The position numbers and the translations under genes were made by a program. Positions 1 through 7,913 of a stretch of 35,568 nt of DNA are shown here, piece after piece. Every line of letters starts with the position of its first letter. The stretch's first letter is position 1. The stretch lies in assembly GCA_051819745.1 (NCBI GenBank), contig JBNJGO010000007.1:1-35568 (forward strand), written 5' to 3'. The stretch is from SKGA01 sp051819745 (GTDB lineage Archaea; Nanobdellota; Nanobdellia; Woesearchaeales; SKGA01). The notes beneath the pieces are model-generated. The model saw only the letters and a program-made list of their open reading frames with translations. It was not told the DNA's origin and made no database searches.

Positions 1-303
1 ACATGCGCAAACAACACTCTTTGACCCGAGATTGGAGCGAATAATAAATATGCAAAAAATACGCAAAAGTGTTAATACTATCTGTTGATATTATCTTTTG
101 GGACAAGGCCCTTTATAAGACCTTATTCAGGAAGAAACATAATAGTATAGCGTAGGAAAAAGTGATTGTGAAGCAATATTCTAGACTGCACCCAACATAC
201 TGAATTATACAAACAGATATAAAACAGATACGTTTATAAATAAAAACATCTGACTAGGGTATACGTCTGTTGCAAGCATTTGTCAGGCGAAAAGGGGTGT
301 TGT
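1..303. other. Intergenic region upstream of the PfkB-family gene
   Basis: No convincing gene is seen in these 303 bases. The stretch is AT-rich and contains one good TATA box (233-241) serving the kinase gene and a weaker TATA-like stretch at about 110-118. Bases 150-205 were examined for a C/D-box RNA or tRNA and do not fit either. Confidence 0.5.
233..241 (+). promoter_or_regulatory. TATA box of the PfkB-family kinase gene
   Basis: The nonamer TTTATAAAT is the same as the one ahead of the RNase P RNA gene and of the ABC transporter gene. Its centre predicts a transcription start near 263, which leaves a leader of about 40 bases containing the ribosome-binding site GGTG at 296-299. Confidence 0.6.
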
Positions 304-1611
304 ATGTCTGAAGAATTTGATGTTATTACTATAGGTAGTGCAACGGTTGATGTTTTTGCCGATACTACTTCTGAACTCGTCAAGTTTGTCACTTCTTCTG
401 GCGAGAAAGATTTTATCAGCTATCCGTTAGGTAGTAAAATTCTTATTTCGCATCTTGATGTTCTTGTTGGTGGTGGTGGAACTAATACGGCTGTATCCTT
501 TTCTCGACTCGGGTTAAAAACGGGTTTTATGGGTAAAATAGGACGTGATGAAAATGGTTCTAAAGTGAAAAAAGAATTACAATCCCAGCGAGTTTCTTTT
601 TTAGGTCAACAAGGAGGACAAACAGGATACTCTGTCGTCCTTGATTCTATAGAACAAGATAGAACTATTCTCACATTTAAAGGAGCGAATAATTCATTTT
701 CATTCTCTTCAAAGTCCCTTTTACCAACTACTAAATGGTTGTATGCCTCGTCCATGGTTGGTTATTCGTTTGAATCATTACAGGCACTTTTCGAAACTGC
801 ATCAAGTAAAGGGGTTCGATGTGCTTTTAATCCTTCGAGTTATCAAGTTAAGAAGGGATATGATGAGCTTTCATCATTACTTGAAAAATGCGATGTTATC
901 ATCATGAATCTTGAAGAAGCTCAAACTCTTCTTGATAGCGATGATCATCCGGCAACGCTTGCCAAACACATTCGTTGTTCACCAAAACAACATGTTATCA
1001 TAACATTAGGATCTAAAGGTGCCATTTGTGTATACAAACAAGAAGTATATCATATTAAAACAGCTTCAAATACTATTGTTCATGAAACTACGGGTGCAGG
1101 TGACGCGTTTGGATCAGGTTTTGTTTCTGCACTCATTAAAGGAGAAGAGACAGTATCAGCTCTTAAGAAAGGACTTGTTCAGGCCGAAAGCGTTATTGGA
1201 CGCAAAGGCGCTAAAAGAGGATTGTGTACGTTAACTAAGATGGAGCAATTAGTAAGTGAGAAAAAGTATGAAATACAAAAAAAAGCTCTTGAAAAGTATC
1301 CCGATCTCGAAGTTAACCATCACACCTCTTCCATTCAAGAACAATCATTATCGATGAGAAAAACATCTCCACAACACGCGTTTGTATGGTCTGAAACGGT
1401 TCGTTTGCAATGTGTTTTTGATTTGGAAAAACAGCTTCGAAAAACAGATGACAAGATATTTTCTAAGTTCGTATCCTCTCATAAAAATGATTTTAGTTCT
1501 TGGATTCGAAATGTCTTCGGGTATCAAGGACTTGCAGATGCACTTGACAAGACTACTGATCGAAAAACAATAATTTTACTCTTAGAAGTATTTAGAACAA
1601 CAAAAAGGTGA
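304..1611 (+). CDS. PfkB-family carbohydrate/nucleoside kinase with C-terminal extra domain
   Basis: The first 310 of 435 residues form a PfkB/ribokinase-family kinase, which transfers phosphate from ATP to a sugar or nucleoside hydroxyl in the cytoplasm. The glycine-rich substrate motif GGGGTNTA is at residues 56-63, and the family signature ETTGAGDAFGSGF is at 261-273 with the catalytic base Asp267. Residues 310-435 are not part of the kinase fold. The stretch around 390-410 (HKNDFSSWIRNVFGYQGLA) resembles a small archaeal domain of the DUF5752 kind that I recall as F..HV..HKNDF..WI..VFGD..LA. I chose ATG 304, preceded by GGTG, over an upstream TTG at 280. The substrate cannot be told from sequence. 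The next small gene starts 6 bases after the stop, so the two are probably co-transcribed. Confidence 0.85.
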   Translation: MSEEFDVITIGSATVDVFADTTSELVKFVTSSGEKDFISYPLGSKILISHLDVLVGGGGTNTAVSFSRLGLKTGFMGKIGRDENGSKVKKELQSQRVSFLGQQGGQTGYSVVLDSIEQDRTILTFKGANNSFSFSSKSLLPTTKWLYASSMVGYSFESLQALFETASSKGVRCAFNPSSYQVKKGYDELSSLLEKCDVIIMNLEEAQTLLDSDDHPATLAKHIRCSPKQHVIITLGSKGAICVYKQEVYHIKTASNTIVHETTGAGDAFGSGFVSALIKGEETVSALKKGLVQAESVIGRKGAKRGLCTLTKMEQLVSEKKYEIQKKALEKYPDLEVNHHTSSIQEQSLSMRKTSPQHAFVWSETVRLQCVFDLEKQLRKTDDKIFSKFVSSHKNDFSSWIRNVFGYQGLADALDKTTDRKTIILLLEVFRTTKR

Positions 1612-1617
1612 TATGAT

Positions 1618-1812
1618 ATGAAAATTAACACATCAAAACTATTGACTAACGGNNNNNNNNNNNNNNNNNNNNNNNNNNNNNNNNNNNNNNNNNNNNNNNN
1701 NNNNNNNNNNNNNNNNNNNNNNNNNNNNNNNNNNNNNNNNNNNNNNNNNNNNCATGCCTTGCGACAAGTTATATTTAATAATAAAAATCCTGAACAAGCA
1801 CTTGAAAAATAA
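1618..1812 (+). CDS. Small gene broken by an assembly gap
   Basis: A start codon lies 6 bases after the kinase stop with GGTGAT just ahead of it, so a gene does begin here. Only eleven codons are readable (MKINTSKLLTN) before a 100-N gap. After the gap one frame reads HALRQVIFNNKNPEQALEK and stops at 1812. A second frame also stays open for some 30 codons, so the joining frame is uncertain and the two ends may not even belong to one gene. No function can be assigned. Confidence 0.4.
   Translation: MKINTSKLLTNXXXXXXXXXXXXXXXXXXXXXXXXXXXXXXXXXXHALRQVIFNNKNPEQALEK
1653..1752. other. Assembly gap of 100 Ns
   Basis: Exactly 100 Ns, the same length as the two other gaps in the window, which marks it as a scaffolding placeholder rather than a measured distance. 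It interrupts a small gene. Confidence 0.95.
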
Positions 1813-1865
1813 TAACAAGGTAATAGTAAAGGACAATTCCCTGATAAAGAGTATGTAGGAGAATG

Positions 1866-1874
1866 TTTTTAAAC
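1866..1874 (+). promoter_or_regulatory. TATA-like box of the transglycosylase gene
   Basis: TTTTTAAAC is centred 27 bases before ATG 1897, and no ribosome-binding site lies between. This geometry predicts a leaderless transcript. Confidence 0.45.
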
Positions 1875-1896
1875 TAGTTTATGTTTGTCACGGCAT

Positions 1897-3129
1897 ATGA
1901 CATTCAGGATTACTGCCCAAGATGGTCGTGCTCGAACTGGCGTTCTCAAAACAAATCATGGACTAGTAAACACACCATTTTTCATGCCTGTAGCTTCAAA
2001 AGGTTCTGTCAAGAGCATGCAAGGTGATGATCTTGAATCATTAGGATTTGAAAGTGTTATTACAAATGGTTTTTTATTATCGCTCGCTCCTGAAAAAGAA
2101 GTTGTTTCAAAAGCAGGAGGTATTCATCAGTTTATGAATTTTTCAAAGACTATTTTTACTGATAGCGGTGGTTTTCAAGTATTGTCTAAAGATTTTTTGT
2201 TAAAAAAATCGGAAAAAGGAGTTCTTTTCAAAGATAAGCGAGGAAAAAAGATGGAGTATTCTCCTGAGATCGCTCTTCAAAATCAGCACGCTATTGGTTC
2301 TGATATTGCTATGACTCTTGATGATGTAACTCATTATGGCCAGTCAGGTAAGGAGTTTGTTTCTGCCATTAAAAGAACTCACGAGTGGGCAAGAAGATCT
2401 CTTCTTGAACACAAGAGACTCCATAAAGAATATGATAGTAAGCAATTATTATTTGGTATTTGTCAAGGCGGAGTAAGACCGGAGTACAGACGTTTTTCAA
2501 CACATAAGATAAATGAGTTGGAATTTGATGGTGTTGCTCTTGGAGGATTAGTCATTGGCGAGAAAAGAGATGAACTTCTTGCTAACGTCAAGACAAGTAT
2601 TGAAATTATTTCCGAAGATAAAGTTCGATATTTGATGGGATTAGGATCGCCCGCAGAGATTGTTTCTGCTGTCGAGATGGGTGTTGATTGTTTCGATTCT
2701 ATTTATCCTACTGCAAATGCGCGTCACGGATCATTACTTTCAAGAAAAGGACGTATAGCTATTAAGAAAAAGAAATATAAGTTTGATATGGGACCTATCG
2801 AAGAGGGTTGTCAGTGTTATACGTGTAAAAACTATAGCCGGGCTTATGTTCATCATCTTCTCAGAGAACATGAGCTGACAGGGTTTCGTTTAGCAACAGT
2901 TCATAATCTTCATTTTATGAGCACATTAATGAGCGATATTCGTAGGGCAGTCTCAAAAGGAGAATTCAAAGCATTCAAAGACCGCTTCATGAGAGATTAT
3001 TTTTCTGTTTCTGAAAAGAAAGAATTATTTTATCATATTCAGCAAAAATATCTTGAAGAGCAAAAAAACATGAAAGCTAAATTTTTGCTTGATTATAAGC
3101 CTTCAAAAAATACAAATAATAAAATATAA
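1897..3129 (+). CDS. tgt: tRNA-guanine transglycosylase, bacterial (queuine/preQ1) type
   Basis: This enzyme swaps a guanine in tRNA for a 7-deazaguanine base. In 410 residues it carries the hallmarks of the bacterial/eukaryotic family: DSGGFQ with the general acid/base Asp89, base-recognition Asp143 and Gln190 (CQGG), GGLVIGE at about 216-222, the nucleophile Asp267 in CFDSIYPTANAR, and a zinc site Cys305-x-Cys307-x2-Cys310 with His336. Spacing matches the Zymomonas enzyme with a constant offset of 13. The archaeal archaeosine enzyme normally adds C-terminal domains ending in PUA; these are absent. That suggests modification of the anticodon wobble position rather than G15, and probable ancient transfer from bacteria. 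I chose ATG 1897 because the TATA-like box 27 bases upstream fits a leaderless start; the upstream TTG 1885 would lie before the predicted transcript start. The tail after about 380 is lysine-rich. Confidence 0.93.
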   Translation: MTFRITAQDGRARTGVLKTNHGLVNTPFFMPVASKGSVKSMQGDDLESLGFESVITNGFLLSLAPEKEVVSKAGGIHQFMNFSKTIFTDSGGFQVLSKDFLLKKSEKGVLFKDKRGKKMEYSPEIALQNQHAIGSDIAMTLDDVTHYGQSGKEFVSAIKRTHEWARRSLLEHKRLHKEYDSKQLLFGICQGGVRPEYRRFSTHKINELEFDGVALGGLVIGEKRDELLANVKTSIEIISEDKVRYLMGLGSPAEIVSAVEMGVDCFDSIYPTANARHGSLLSRKGRIAIKKKKYKFDMGPIEEGCQCYTCKNYSRAYVHHLLREHELTGFRLATVHNLHFMSTLMSDIRRAVSKGEFKAFKDRFMRDYFSVSEKKELFYHIQQKYLEEQKNMKAKFLLDYKPSKNTNNKI

Positions 3130-3135
3130 AATGTT

Positions 3136-3393
3136 TTAGGAAAAATCCTTATGAAGTTCTTTTTTTGCATGTTCGAGAATCTTGTAGAGTCTTTTTTTAG
3201 CAAGTTTTCTTGCCTCATCACCTTGATAATCTAAATTTCTCAATCGTGTAACAAGACGTTGACCATATTCCCATTCTTTTTTTGCTTTTGTTAGCTCACG
3301 ACGGGATAAACGATGATTTATATTTCTTAATACAGATTCAAGTTCATTACAATCTTTCTTTATTAATTCCTCAATAGCATGGATTTTTTTCAT
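3136..3393 (-). CDS. Small basic helical protein, unknown
   Basis: An 85-residue, charged, probably all-helical protein rich in Lys, Glu, Arg and Leu, with no membrane segment or cysteine cluster. I do not recognise a family. The start is ATG 3393, preceded by GTGAT; a GTG at 3402 is possible but would overlap the ribosome-binding site. It lies just downstream of another small gene on the same strand, whose stop at 3399 is 5 bases before this start, so they form an operon. It is convergent with tgt, whose stop is 6 bases away. Confidence 0.7.
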   Translation of the reverse strand: MKKIHAIEELIKKDCNELESVLRNINHRLSRRELTKAKKEWEYGQRLVTRLRNLDYQGDEARKLAKKRLYKILEHAKKELHKDFS

Positions 3394-3398
3394 AAGTA

Positions 3399-3692
3399 TC
3401 ACTCTTGTTTTTTTAGAATTGTTTCAGCATTATTAAGTAATTCTTTTATGTGTTCATTTACTTTTTGATCTACCACTTCATCTTTCAGATCAAGTTTTTT
3501 TATTTCATTAATAATTCCCTCAATTCGATGAGTGAAATGTAATTTAAAATCACGAGCTTCATTTTCAATTTCTGCTTCAGACTTTTTATGAATGTTTTTG
3601 AAAAATTTATTAGATTTACCTTTAAAAAAATAATCTTCCAATACTCCTGTAAGTTGATTTATTTTGTTATCATTTTTATGTGTCGAGTCCAT
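3399..3692 (-). CDS. Small charged helical protein, unknown
   Basis: A 97-residue soluble protein with long predicted helices (for example around residues 38-95) and many Lys and Glu. No known motif was recognised. The start ATG 3692 has a good GGTGAT ribosome-binding site at 3699-3704 and a TATA box at 3737-3747, giving a leader of roughly 24 bases. It is the first gene of a two-gene operon. Both products are small, helical and of opposite charge tendency, so a complex between them is possible, but that is inference. Confidence 0.75.
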   Translation of the reverse strand: MDSTHKNDNKINQLTGVLEDYFFKGKSNKFFKNIHKKSEAEIENEARDFKLHFTHRIEGIINEIKKLDLKDEVVDQKVNEHIKELLNNAETILKKQE

Positions 3693-3736
3693 TTTTTAAT
3701 CACCAAATAACAATTACTCCACTAAAAAGTAACTTT

Positions 3737-3747
3737 CTTTATAAAAG
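3737..3747 (-). promoter_or_regulatory. TATA box for the two small minus-strand genes
   Basis: Read on the minus strand the site is CTTTTATAAAG. It predicts a transcription start near 3716, upstream of the ribosome-binding site and ATG 3692. It is back to back with the RNase P RNA promoter. Confidence 0.5.
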
Positions 3748-3797
3748 TTTCTAGAGATAATTAAAAAAATAATATATCAACACAGTATAACGCTATT

Positions 3798-3806
3798 TTT
3801 ATAAAT
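3798..3806 (+). promoter_or_regulatory. TATA box of the RNase P RNA gene
   Basis: TTTATAAAT, identical to the boxes at 233 and 4899. The centre predicts transcription starting at about 3828, which coincides with the first paired bases of the RNA. Confidence 0.6.
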
Positions 3807-3827
3807 GAACATTCATTACATTCGATA

Positions 3828-4165
3828 GCGTAGGGTTGACAGGTTGGTCAGGAAGAAGTATTTCTTCTTAGGAAAGTCCACCCTCCAGCATCATTGTGAT
3901 GTTAGTGTAGTTTGATGTTATGTCAAGAATCTTAATAGGATTGGCAACCGTGCAGAAACAGGAAGGTGATACTTCCTCATCAATGATTCGTTGTTGATGA
4001 AAACCCCTTTTGGATAATGGGATGATGCGTATGACACGACATAGTAATATGTTGTTAGATAACTCGTTGACGTCTCCAAAAGAACGGATGAAATGACGGT
4101 CCCTACCGGTGCAAGTCATTTTGGCGCTTAGTAGAATCCGACCACAAGATATCGAAACCCATTGG
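3828..4165 (+). ncRNA. rnpB: RNase P RNA (archaeal, type A-like)
   Basis: This is the catalytic RNA that removes 5' leaders from pre-tRNA. The conserved region I core AGGAAAGTCC is at 3870-3879, and the matching 3' element AGTAGAATCCGACC is at about 4130-4143; together they form helix P4. Helix P2 pairs TGGTC (3845-3849) with GACCA (about 4139-4143), and an outer helix can pair GGGTT (3833-3837) with AACCC (4156-4160). P3 is a perfect hairpin, AAGAAG with CTTCTT at about 3853-3869. A GCAACCGTGCAGAAACA element near 3940-3961 and the hairpin with GGTGCAAGTC near 4095-4118 fit conserved regions II and IV. TATA box and terminal T-run flank it. The exact ends are uncertain by a few bases. Open frames on the opposite strand are accidental. 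Confidence 0.92.
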
Positions 4166-4171
4166 TTTTTT
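4166..4171 (+). terminator. Oligo-T terminator after RNase P RNA
   Basis: A run of six Ts directly follows the 3' paired end of the RNA. Archaeal RNA polymerase stops at such T-runs. Confidence 0.55.
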
Positions 4172-4259
4172 GGTCTTGACAAAAGGTGGCTTATGCAACT
4201 CTACGTGTTTTTTATTTTTTCAATTGTTTGTTATGATAAAAAGGTTTTTAGAGGATAGT

Positions 4260-4865
4260 ATGGCACAAGAAGAACAATCGGACTCTGCAATTACAATTGT
4301 GGAATTAAAGGATGTCGCGAATATTGCAAAGAGATTATCTTCTTTGACAGCTTCAAAAATTCTCCAATCACTTCAGGAAAACAGTCTTTTGAGTGCTAGT
4401 GAAATTTCAACCAAGACAGGTTTAGCACTCACCACCATCAATTATCATTTGAAATCTCTTGTCAAAGCAGGTGTAGTTGATGATTCTTCGTTTACATATA
4501 GTGCTAAAGGAAGGACTGTTGTGAAATATGGGTTGGTCGATAAACCAATCATCATTCTCCCTAAAAAAACACCAACATCAATGAGTAAAGCAACAACATT
4601 TACCAAGACTATTATCGGCAGTATTGGCGCTATAGGTGCAGGGCTTAGTGTGTGGGGAGCTTCACTTCTTAGTACTGTCAATAAGACTGTGAAAACGACC
4701 ACTGAAACGCAACCTGCAACATATACTCTTTCTCGAGGTTCGGCTGAAACCATATCTCAAGCAGGAAGTTTACAGGATGGTGTTGTTATACTTTCTGTCG
4801 GAGTTGTTTTGGTTCTGATTATGATGGCTTGGTTTTTTTATTATTATATGAAAAAAACAGCATAA
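4260..4865 (+). CDS. Membrane-anchored winged-helix (ArsR-like) regulator
   Basis: A 201-residue protein. Residues 30-90 form a winged helix-turn-helix of the ArsR type (SASEISTKTGLALTTINYHL is the recognition region, followed by a KAGVV turn and beta wing), so DNA binding is expected. Two hydrophobic segments follow, at about 118-139 and 174-196, with a Thr-rich linker at 140-165 between them. The transcription factor is therefore probably held at the membrane, with the linker outside. Start ATG 4260 has AGAGGAT ahead of it; an upstream in-frame TTG/ATG extension would run into the RNase P terminator. It sits just before an ABC exporter, whose own promoter lies after this gene, so a role in regulating that exporter is a natural guess. 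Confidence 0.8.
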   Translation: MAQEEQSDSAITIVELKDVANIAKRLSSLTASKILQSLQENSLLSASEISTKTGLALTTINYHLKSLVKAGVVDDSSFTYSAKGRTVVKYGLVDKPIIILPKKTPTSMSKATTFTKTIIGSIGAIGAGLSVWGASLLSTVNKTVKTTTETQPATYTLSRGSAETISQAGSLQDGVVILSVGVVLVLIMMAWFFYYYMKKTA

Positions 4866-4898
4866 TAAGGATTTCCACTTTCCTGTGGGAACAGTACT

Positions 4899-4907
4899 TT
4901 TATAAAT
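4899..4907 (+). promoter_or_regulatory. TATA box of the ABC exporter operon
   Basis: TTTATAAAT centred 26 bases before ATG 4929, with no ribosome-binding site between. This predicts a leaderless transcript. Confidence 0.55.
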
Positions 4908-4928
4908 TTGATATTGTTTGATATGACT

Positions 4929-5903
4929 ATGAAATTACCTGTTTTTCGTATTGAGAATATCACAAAAGCATTTGGAAAACATATTGTTCTCAAAGATCTA
5001 TCTATAAATATCTATAAAGGAGAAATTATCGGTATTGCTGGAGCAAGTGGCGCTGGAAAGACAACCTTTCTCAATACGTTGATTGGTTTTTTAAAGCCCG
5101 AAGAAGGTAGTGTATTATATTATCAGGATAAAGTATTATCAACAGAAAAGACCGAGCAGTATCAACCCGTCATTAAAAAGTTGAGAACGGTAAAACAATT
5201 GTATGGGTTCGCCTCTCAAACACCTTCTTTTTATGGCGAGCTTACCACTGTTGAAAACCTTCGTTTCTTTGGAAGTTTGCATGGTCTTGATAAAAAAACC
5301 ATTCACAGTAATACGAGGACTTTGCTTAGATTAATGGAACTTAATGATGCCAGAGATATTAGGGCTAAACGATTATCAGGTGGTATGGAACGAAGACTGG
5401 ATATTGCTTGTGCTTTAATGCATGATCCTGAAGTTCTTATTCTTGACGAGCCAACCGCAGATCTTGATCCGTTGTTAAGAGACCATATTTGGGAATTGAT
5501 TAAAAAAATAAATAAGAAAGGAACAACCATTATTCTTTCAAGTCATCATCTTGGAGAGTTAGAATTACTATGTGATAGGGTTGCTTTTTTGAAAAATAAA
5601 CATTTTGAAAAAATTGGAACTCCTGAAACTTTAAAGAAAGAGTTTGATATAGAACAAGAAATCATTATTCAAACTGCAAAAAAAGAGTACAGTGAATTAA
5701 TAAAAAAGTTAAAACATAAACATATAACTAGCGTTAATAAACATGAAAACAATCTTATTATTTTAACAAGAAAACCAGAGAAAGTTTTGAAATTTATATT
5801 GACCGTAATAACCAAACAAAAGCAAAAATTAGAATTTGTTGATATTGTTAATCCATCTCTTGATGATATTTTTGTTAAAATGTGGTCTCGAGGTGAAAAG
5901 TGA
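4929..5903 (+). CDS. ABC transporter ATP-binding protein (ABC-2/ABCA-like)
   Basis: A 324-residue ATPase subunit that powers the permease encoded next. The Walker A motif is GASGAGKTT (about residues 37-45), the signature is LSGGMERRL, Walker B with the catalytic Glu is LILDEPTADLD, and the switch His is in LSSHHLGE. About 100 residues follow the nucleotide-binding domain, as in the CcmA/drug-exporter subfamily. ATG 4929 is chosen because it lies where the TATA box predicts transcription to start; ATG 4923 and TTG 4908 are in frame upstream. The stop overlaps the permease start by one base (TGATG), so translation of the two is coupled. Confidence 0.93.
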   Translation: MKLPVFRIENITKAFGKHIVLKDLSINIYKGEIIGIAGASGAGKTTFLNTLIGFLKPEEGSVLYYQDKVLSTEKTEQYQPVIKKLRTVKQLYGFASQTPSFYGELTTVENLRFFGSLHGLDKKTIHSNTRTLLRLMELNDARDIRAKRLSGGMERRLDIACALMHDPEVLILDEPTADLDPLLRDHIWELIKKINKKGTTIILSSHHLGELELLCDRVAFLKNKHFEKIGTPETLKKEFDIEQEIIIQTAKKEYSELIKKLKHKHITSVNKHENNLIILTRKPEKVLKFILTVITKQKQKLEFVDIVNPSLDDIFVKMWSRGEK

Positions 5904-7903
5904 TGAAATTCCTCGAGATTATCAAAAAAAATTTCAAAGTTCTTTTCAGGCAAAAAACATCTCTTGTTTCAATAGTGTTGGGACCTATCTTAATCATATT
6001 TCTCATTGGTCTTGCATTTAGTTCTTCAACATCTCTTGATATTGTTGTTGGTATTCACAGTCCGGAAAATACTTCGTTATCAAATGAATTTGTTGATGTT
6101 GTAGAAAGTAATAATTATAGTGTAAAATCGTTTCCTTCAAACAGCTCTTGTATTGATGAATTAAAGAAAGGACTTGTTCACACCTGCATCATATTTCCAA
6201 AAGATTTTGTTATACGACAAGGTAAAACTAATGAACTTGAATTTTTTGTTGATGAAAGCAGGATGAACATCGTTTACACCGTCATCAATAAGGTTTCTGA
6301 TCGTCTTGAAATAAAGACTGATGAGCTAAGCAAGTCGTTAACTCAAGATTTAATTTTAGCTATTGAGGGAGGGAATAAAGCAGTTGATGATGCTCTTGCA
6401 GATTTGATTTCCGTAAGAAGTCGTTTATCAACAACCAGTAACACTGTTTTACAAACACAGAATGAATTAGAGAATATTAATTATACGTTTACGAATGTAA
6501 ATTTCGGTTTCAGTAGCGACATCATGTCTTTAGAAAGTAAACAAGAAAAAATGGAAGATACTGTTATGTCAACAGTCTCTCAAGGGCTTGATCTTATTGA
6601 CAGTATTGAAACTCAAAATACTAATCCTAATATCACTTCAGATATTGAATCATTAAAGACAAAACTCACCGATCTTAATAGTAGTGTAAAAACAAAAAGC
6701 AACGCTAGTTTAGCATTGTTCACACAAGTCATTACTGAAATTGAAGAAACAAGAAATGAAGTTAATAGTTTAGAAGAAAAATTAGAGGATAGTAAAACAG
6801 CAACCGAAAATAGTGTTTCAAGATTATCTTCTTTGGATGATTCTCTTCAAAGCATCAGCTCAAAAGTTCAGTCTATAAAACAATCTTTAGAAAGTGCTTC
6901 TTTAACACTTAATGATATTAATATTAAATCTAGCGATCAGATTGTAAATCCGGTGACAACCGATATTAAAACAGTTTCAACCAGTAATAAGATTGGAATG
7001 TTATTTCCTTATGTTTTGATTCTTGTTATTATGTTTGTGGGTTTTATCCTTTCAAGTACGTTGGTTGTTCTCGAGAAAAAAAGTAAAGCTTCCTTCAAGA
7101 TATTTACAACACCAAGTAAAGATATCTTATTTATCTTAAGCACCTTTGCAACATCATTTATTGTCGTTATCGTCCAAACAATAATTATCTTGAGTATTGC
7201 AGGTTTTTTCGGTGTTAATTTTATTGAGTCAAACATTCTCTTAAACAGCATCATTTTATTGCTTTCAACTTCAATGTTCATATTTTTAGGAATGGCTTTG
7301 GGATATTTATTTCCTAATCAACAGAGTTCTAACATGGCCAGTATTTCACTTGGAGCAATATTTTTATTTATTTCGAATCTTGTTCTTCCTCTCGAAAGTA
7401 TCTCTCCTGCTCTTCAAAGAATCGCCGAATATAATCCTTATGTTCTTTCTTCTGAAACTCTCAGACAATCAATAATATTTTCTTTAGAACTAAAAACAAT
7501 AAGTCAACCACTTATTATTATGGCAGGATATTGCATTGCTATATTCATAATAGTTTTTTTCATTCAAAAAATAGCAAAAATACGATTGATTAACAAATCA
7601 CACCTTAAATATAATAAAGAATTTCATCCAAGTATACTTCAATATAAAGGTAAAAAAATAAGTTCTCAACAAGATTTTATTTCTCTTCTTACAAAAATGT
7701 CTGCTAAGGAATACAAATTATTTAGGATTTTTAATAAGAGAAAAATTCTTCAATTTATTGATGATGAGATACATAACGATGAACTTTCAAAACAAATATA
7801 CTCTATATCGAAAGAAAAAGTTTTACAAGAATTAGTCGAACATAACGAGAAAAGAATAAAAAAAATACAAAGAGAACAATTAAACGAAAAAAATAAAAGA
7901 TAA
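5903..7903 (+). CDS. ABC-2 type exporter permease with large coiled-coil loop
   Basis: A 666-residue membrane subunit. One transmembrane segment lies at about residues 20-38. A large outside region of some 320 residues follows, and its second half (about 165-340) is rich in heptad-like Leu/Ser/Asn/Glu stretches typical of a coiled coil. A cluster of five or so transmembrane helices occupies about 362-550, as in the ABC-2 permease/YhgE family. The last 115 residues are a charged cytoplasmic tail rich in Lys and Glu. The ribosome-binding site AGGTGA at 5891-5896 selects ATG 5903. The YhgE/Pip-type proteins with such a loop are linked to export of proteins or phage adsorption in bacteria; here the cargo is unknown. 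Confidence 0.88.
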   Translation: MKFLEIIKKNFKVLFRQKTSLVSIVLGPILIIFLIGLAFSSSTSLDIVVGIHSPENTSLSNEFVDVVESNNYSVKSFPSNSSCIDELKKGLVHTCIIFPKDFVIRQGKTNELEFFVDESRMNIVYTVINKVSDRLEIKTDELSKSLTQDLILAIEGGNKAVDDALADLISVRSRLSTTSNTVLQTQNELENINYTFTNVNFGFSSDIMSLESKQEKMEDTVMSTVSQGLDLIDSIETQNTNPNITSDIESLKTKLTDLNSSVKTKSNASLALFTQVITEIEETRNEVNSLEEKLEDSKTATENSVSRLSSLDDSLQSISSKVQSIKQSLESASLTLNDINIKSSDQIVNPVTTDIKTVSTSNKIGMLFPYVLILVIMFVGFILSSTLVVLEKKSKASFKIFTTPSKDILFILSTFATSFIVVIVQTIIILSIAGFFGVNFIESNILLNSIILLLSTSMFIFLGMALGYLFPNQQSSNMASISLGAIFLFISNLVLPLESISPALQRIAEYNPYVLSSETLRQSIIFSLELKTISQPLIIMAGYCIAIFIIVFFIQKIAKIRLINKSHLKYNKEFHPSILQYKGKKISSQQDFISLLTKMSAKEYKLFRIFNKRKILQFIDDEIHNDELSKQIYSISKEKVLQELVEHNEKRIKKIQREQLNEKNKR

Positions 7904-7913
7904 TTATCTGCTA

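Noticed and set aside
150..205. Possible C/D-box small RNA or tRNA-like sequence upstream of the kinase gene
   Set aside because: The C-box match has two mismatches, no D'/C' pair is visible, and no TTCRA loop or cloverleaf can be drawn.
1897..3129. Reading the transglycosylase as archaeosine-forming TgtA
   Set aside because: The length, the missing PUA and linker domains, and the active-site and zinc-site spacing fit the bacterial/eukaryotic type.
3868..4182. Open frame of about 100 codons on the minus strand
   Set aside because: It lies inside the RNase P RNA and has no ribosome-binding site; the RNA motifs explain the sequence.
7900..7911. Perfect palindrome AGATAATTATCT between the convergent permease and YdjM-like genes
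   Set aside because: It has no loop and no following T-run, so it is not a good terminator; in AT-rich sequence such a palindrome arises easily by chance.
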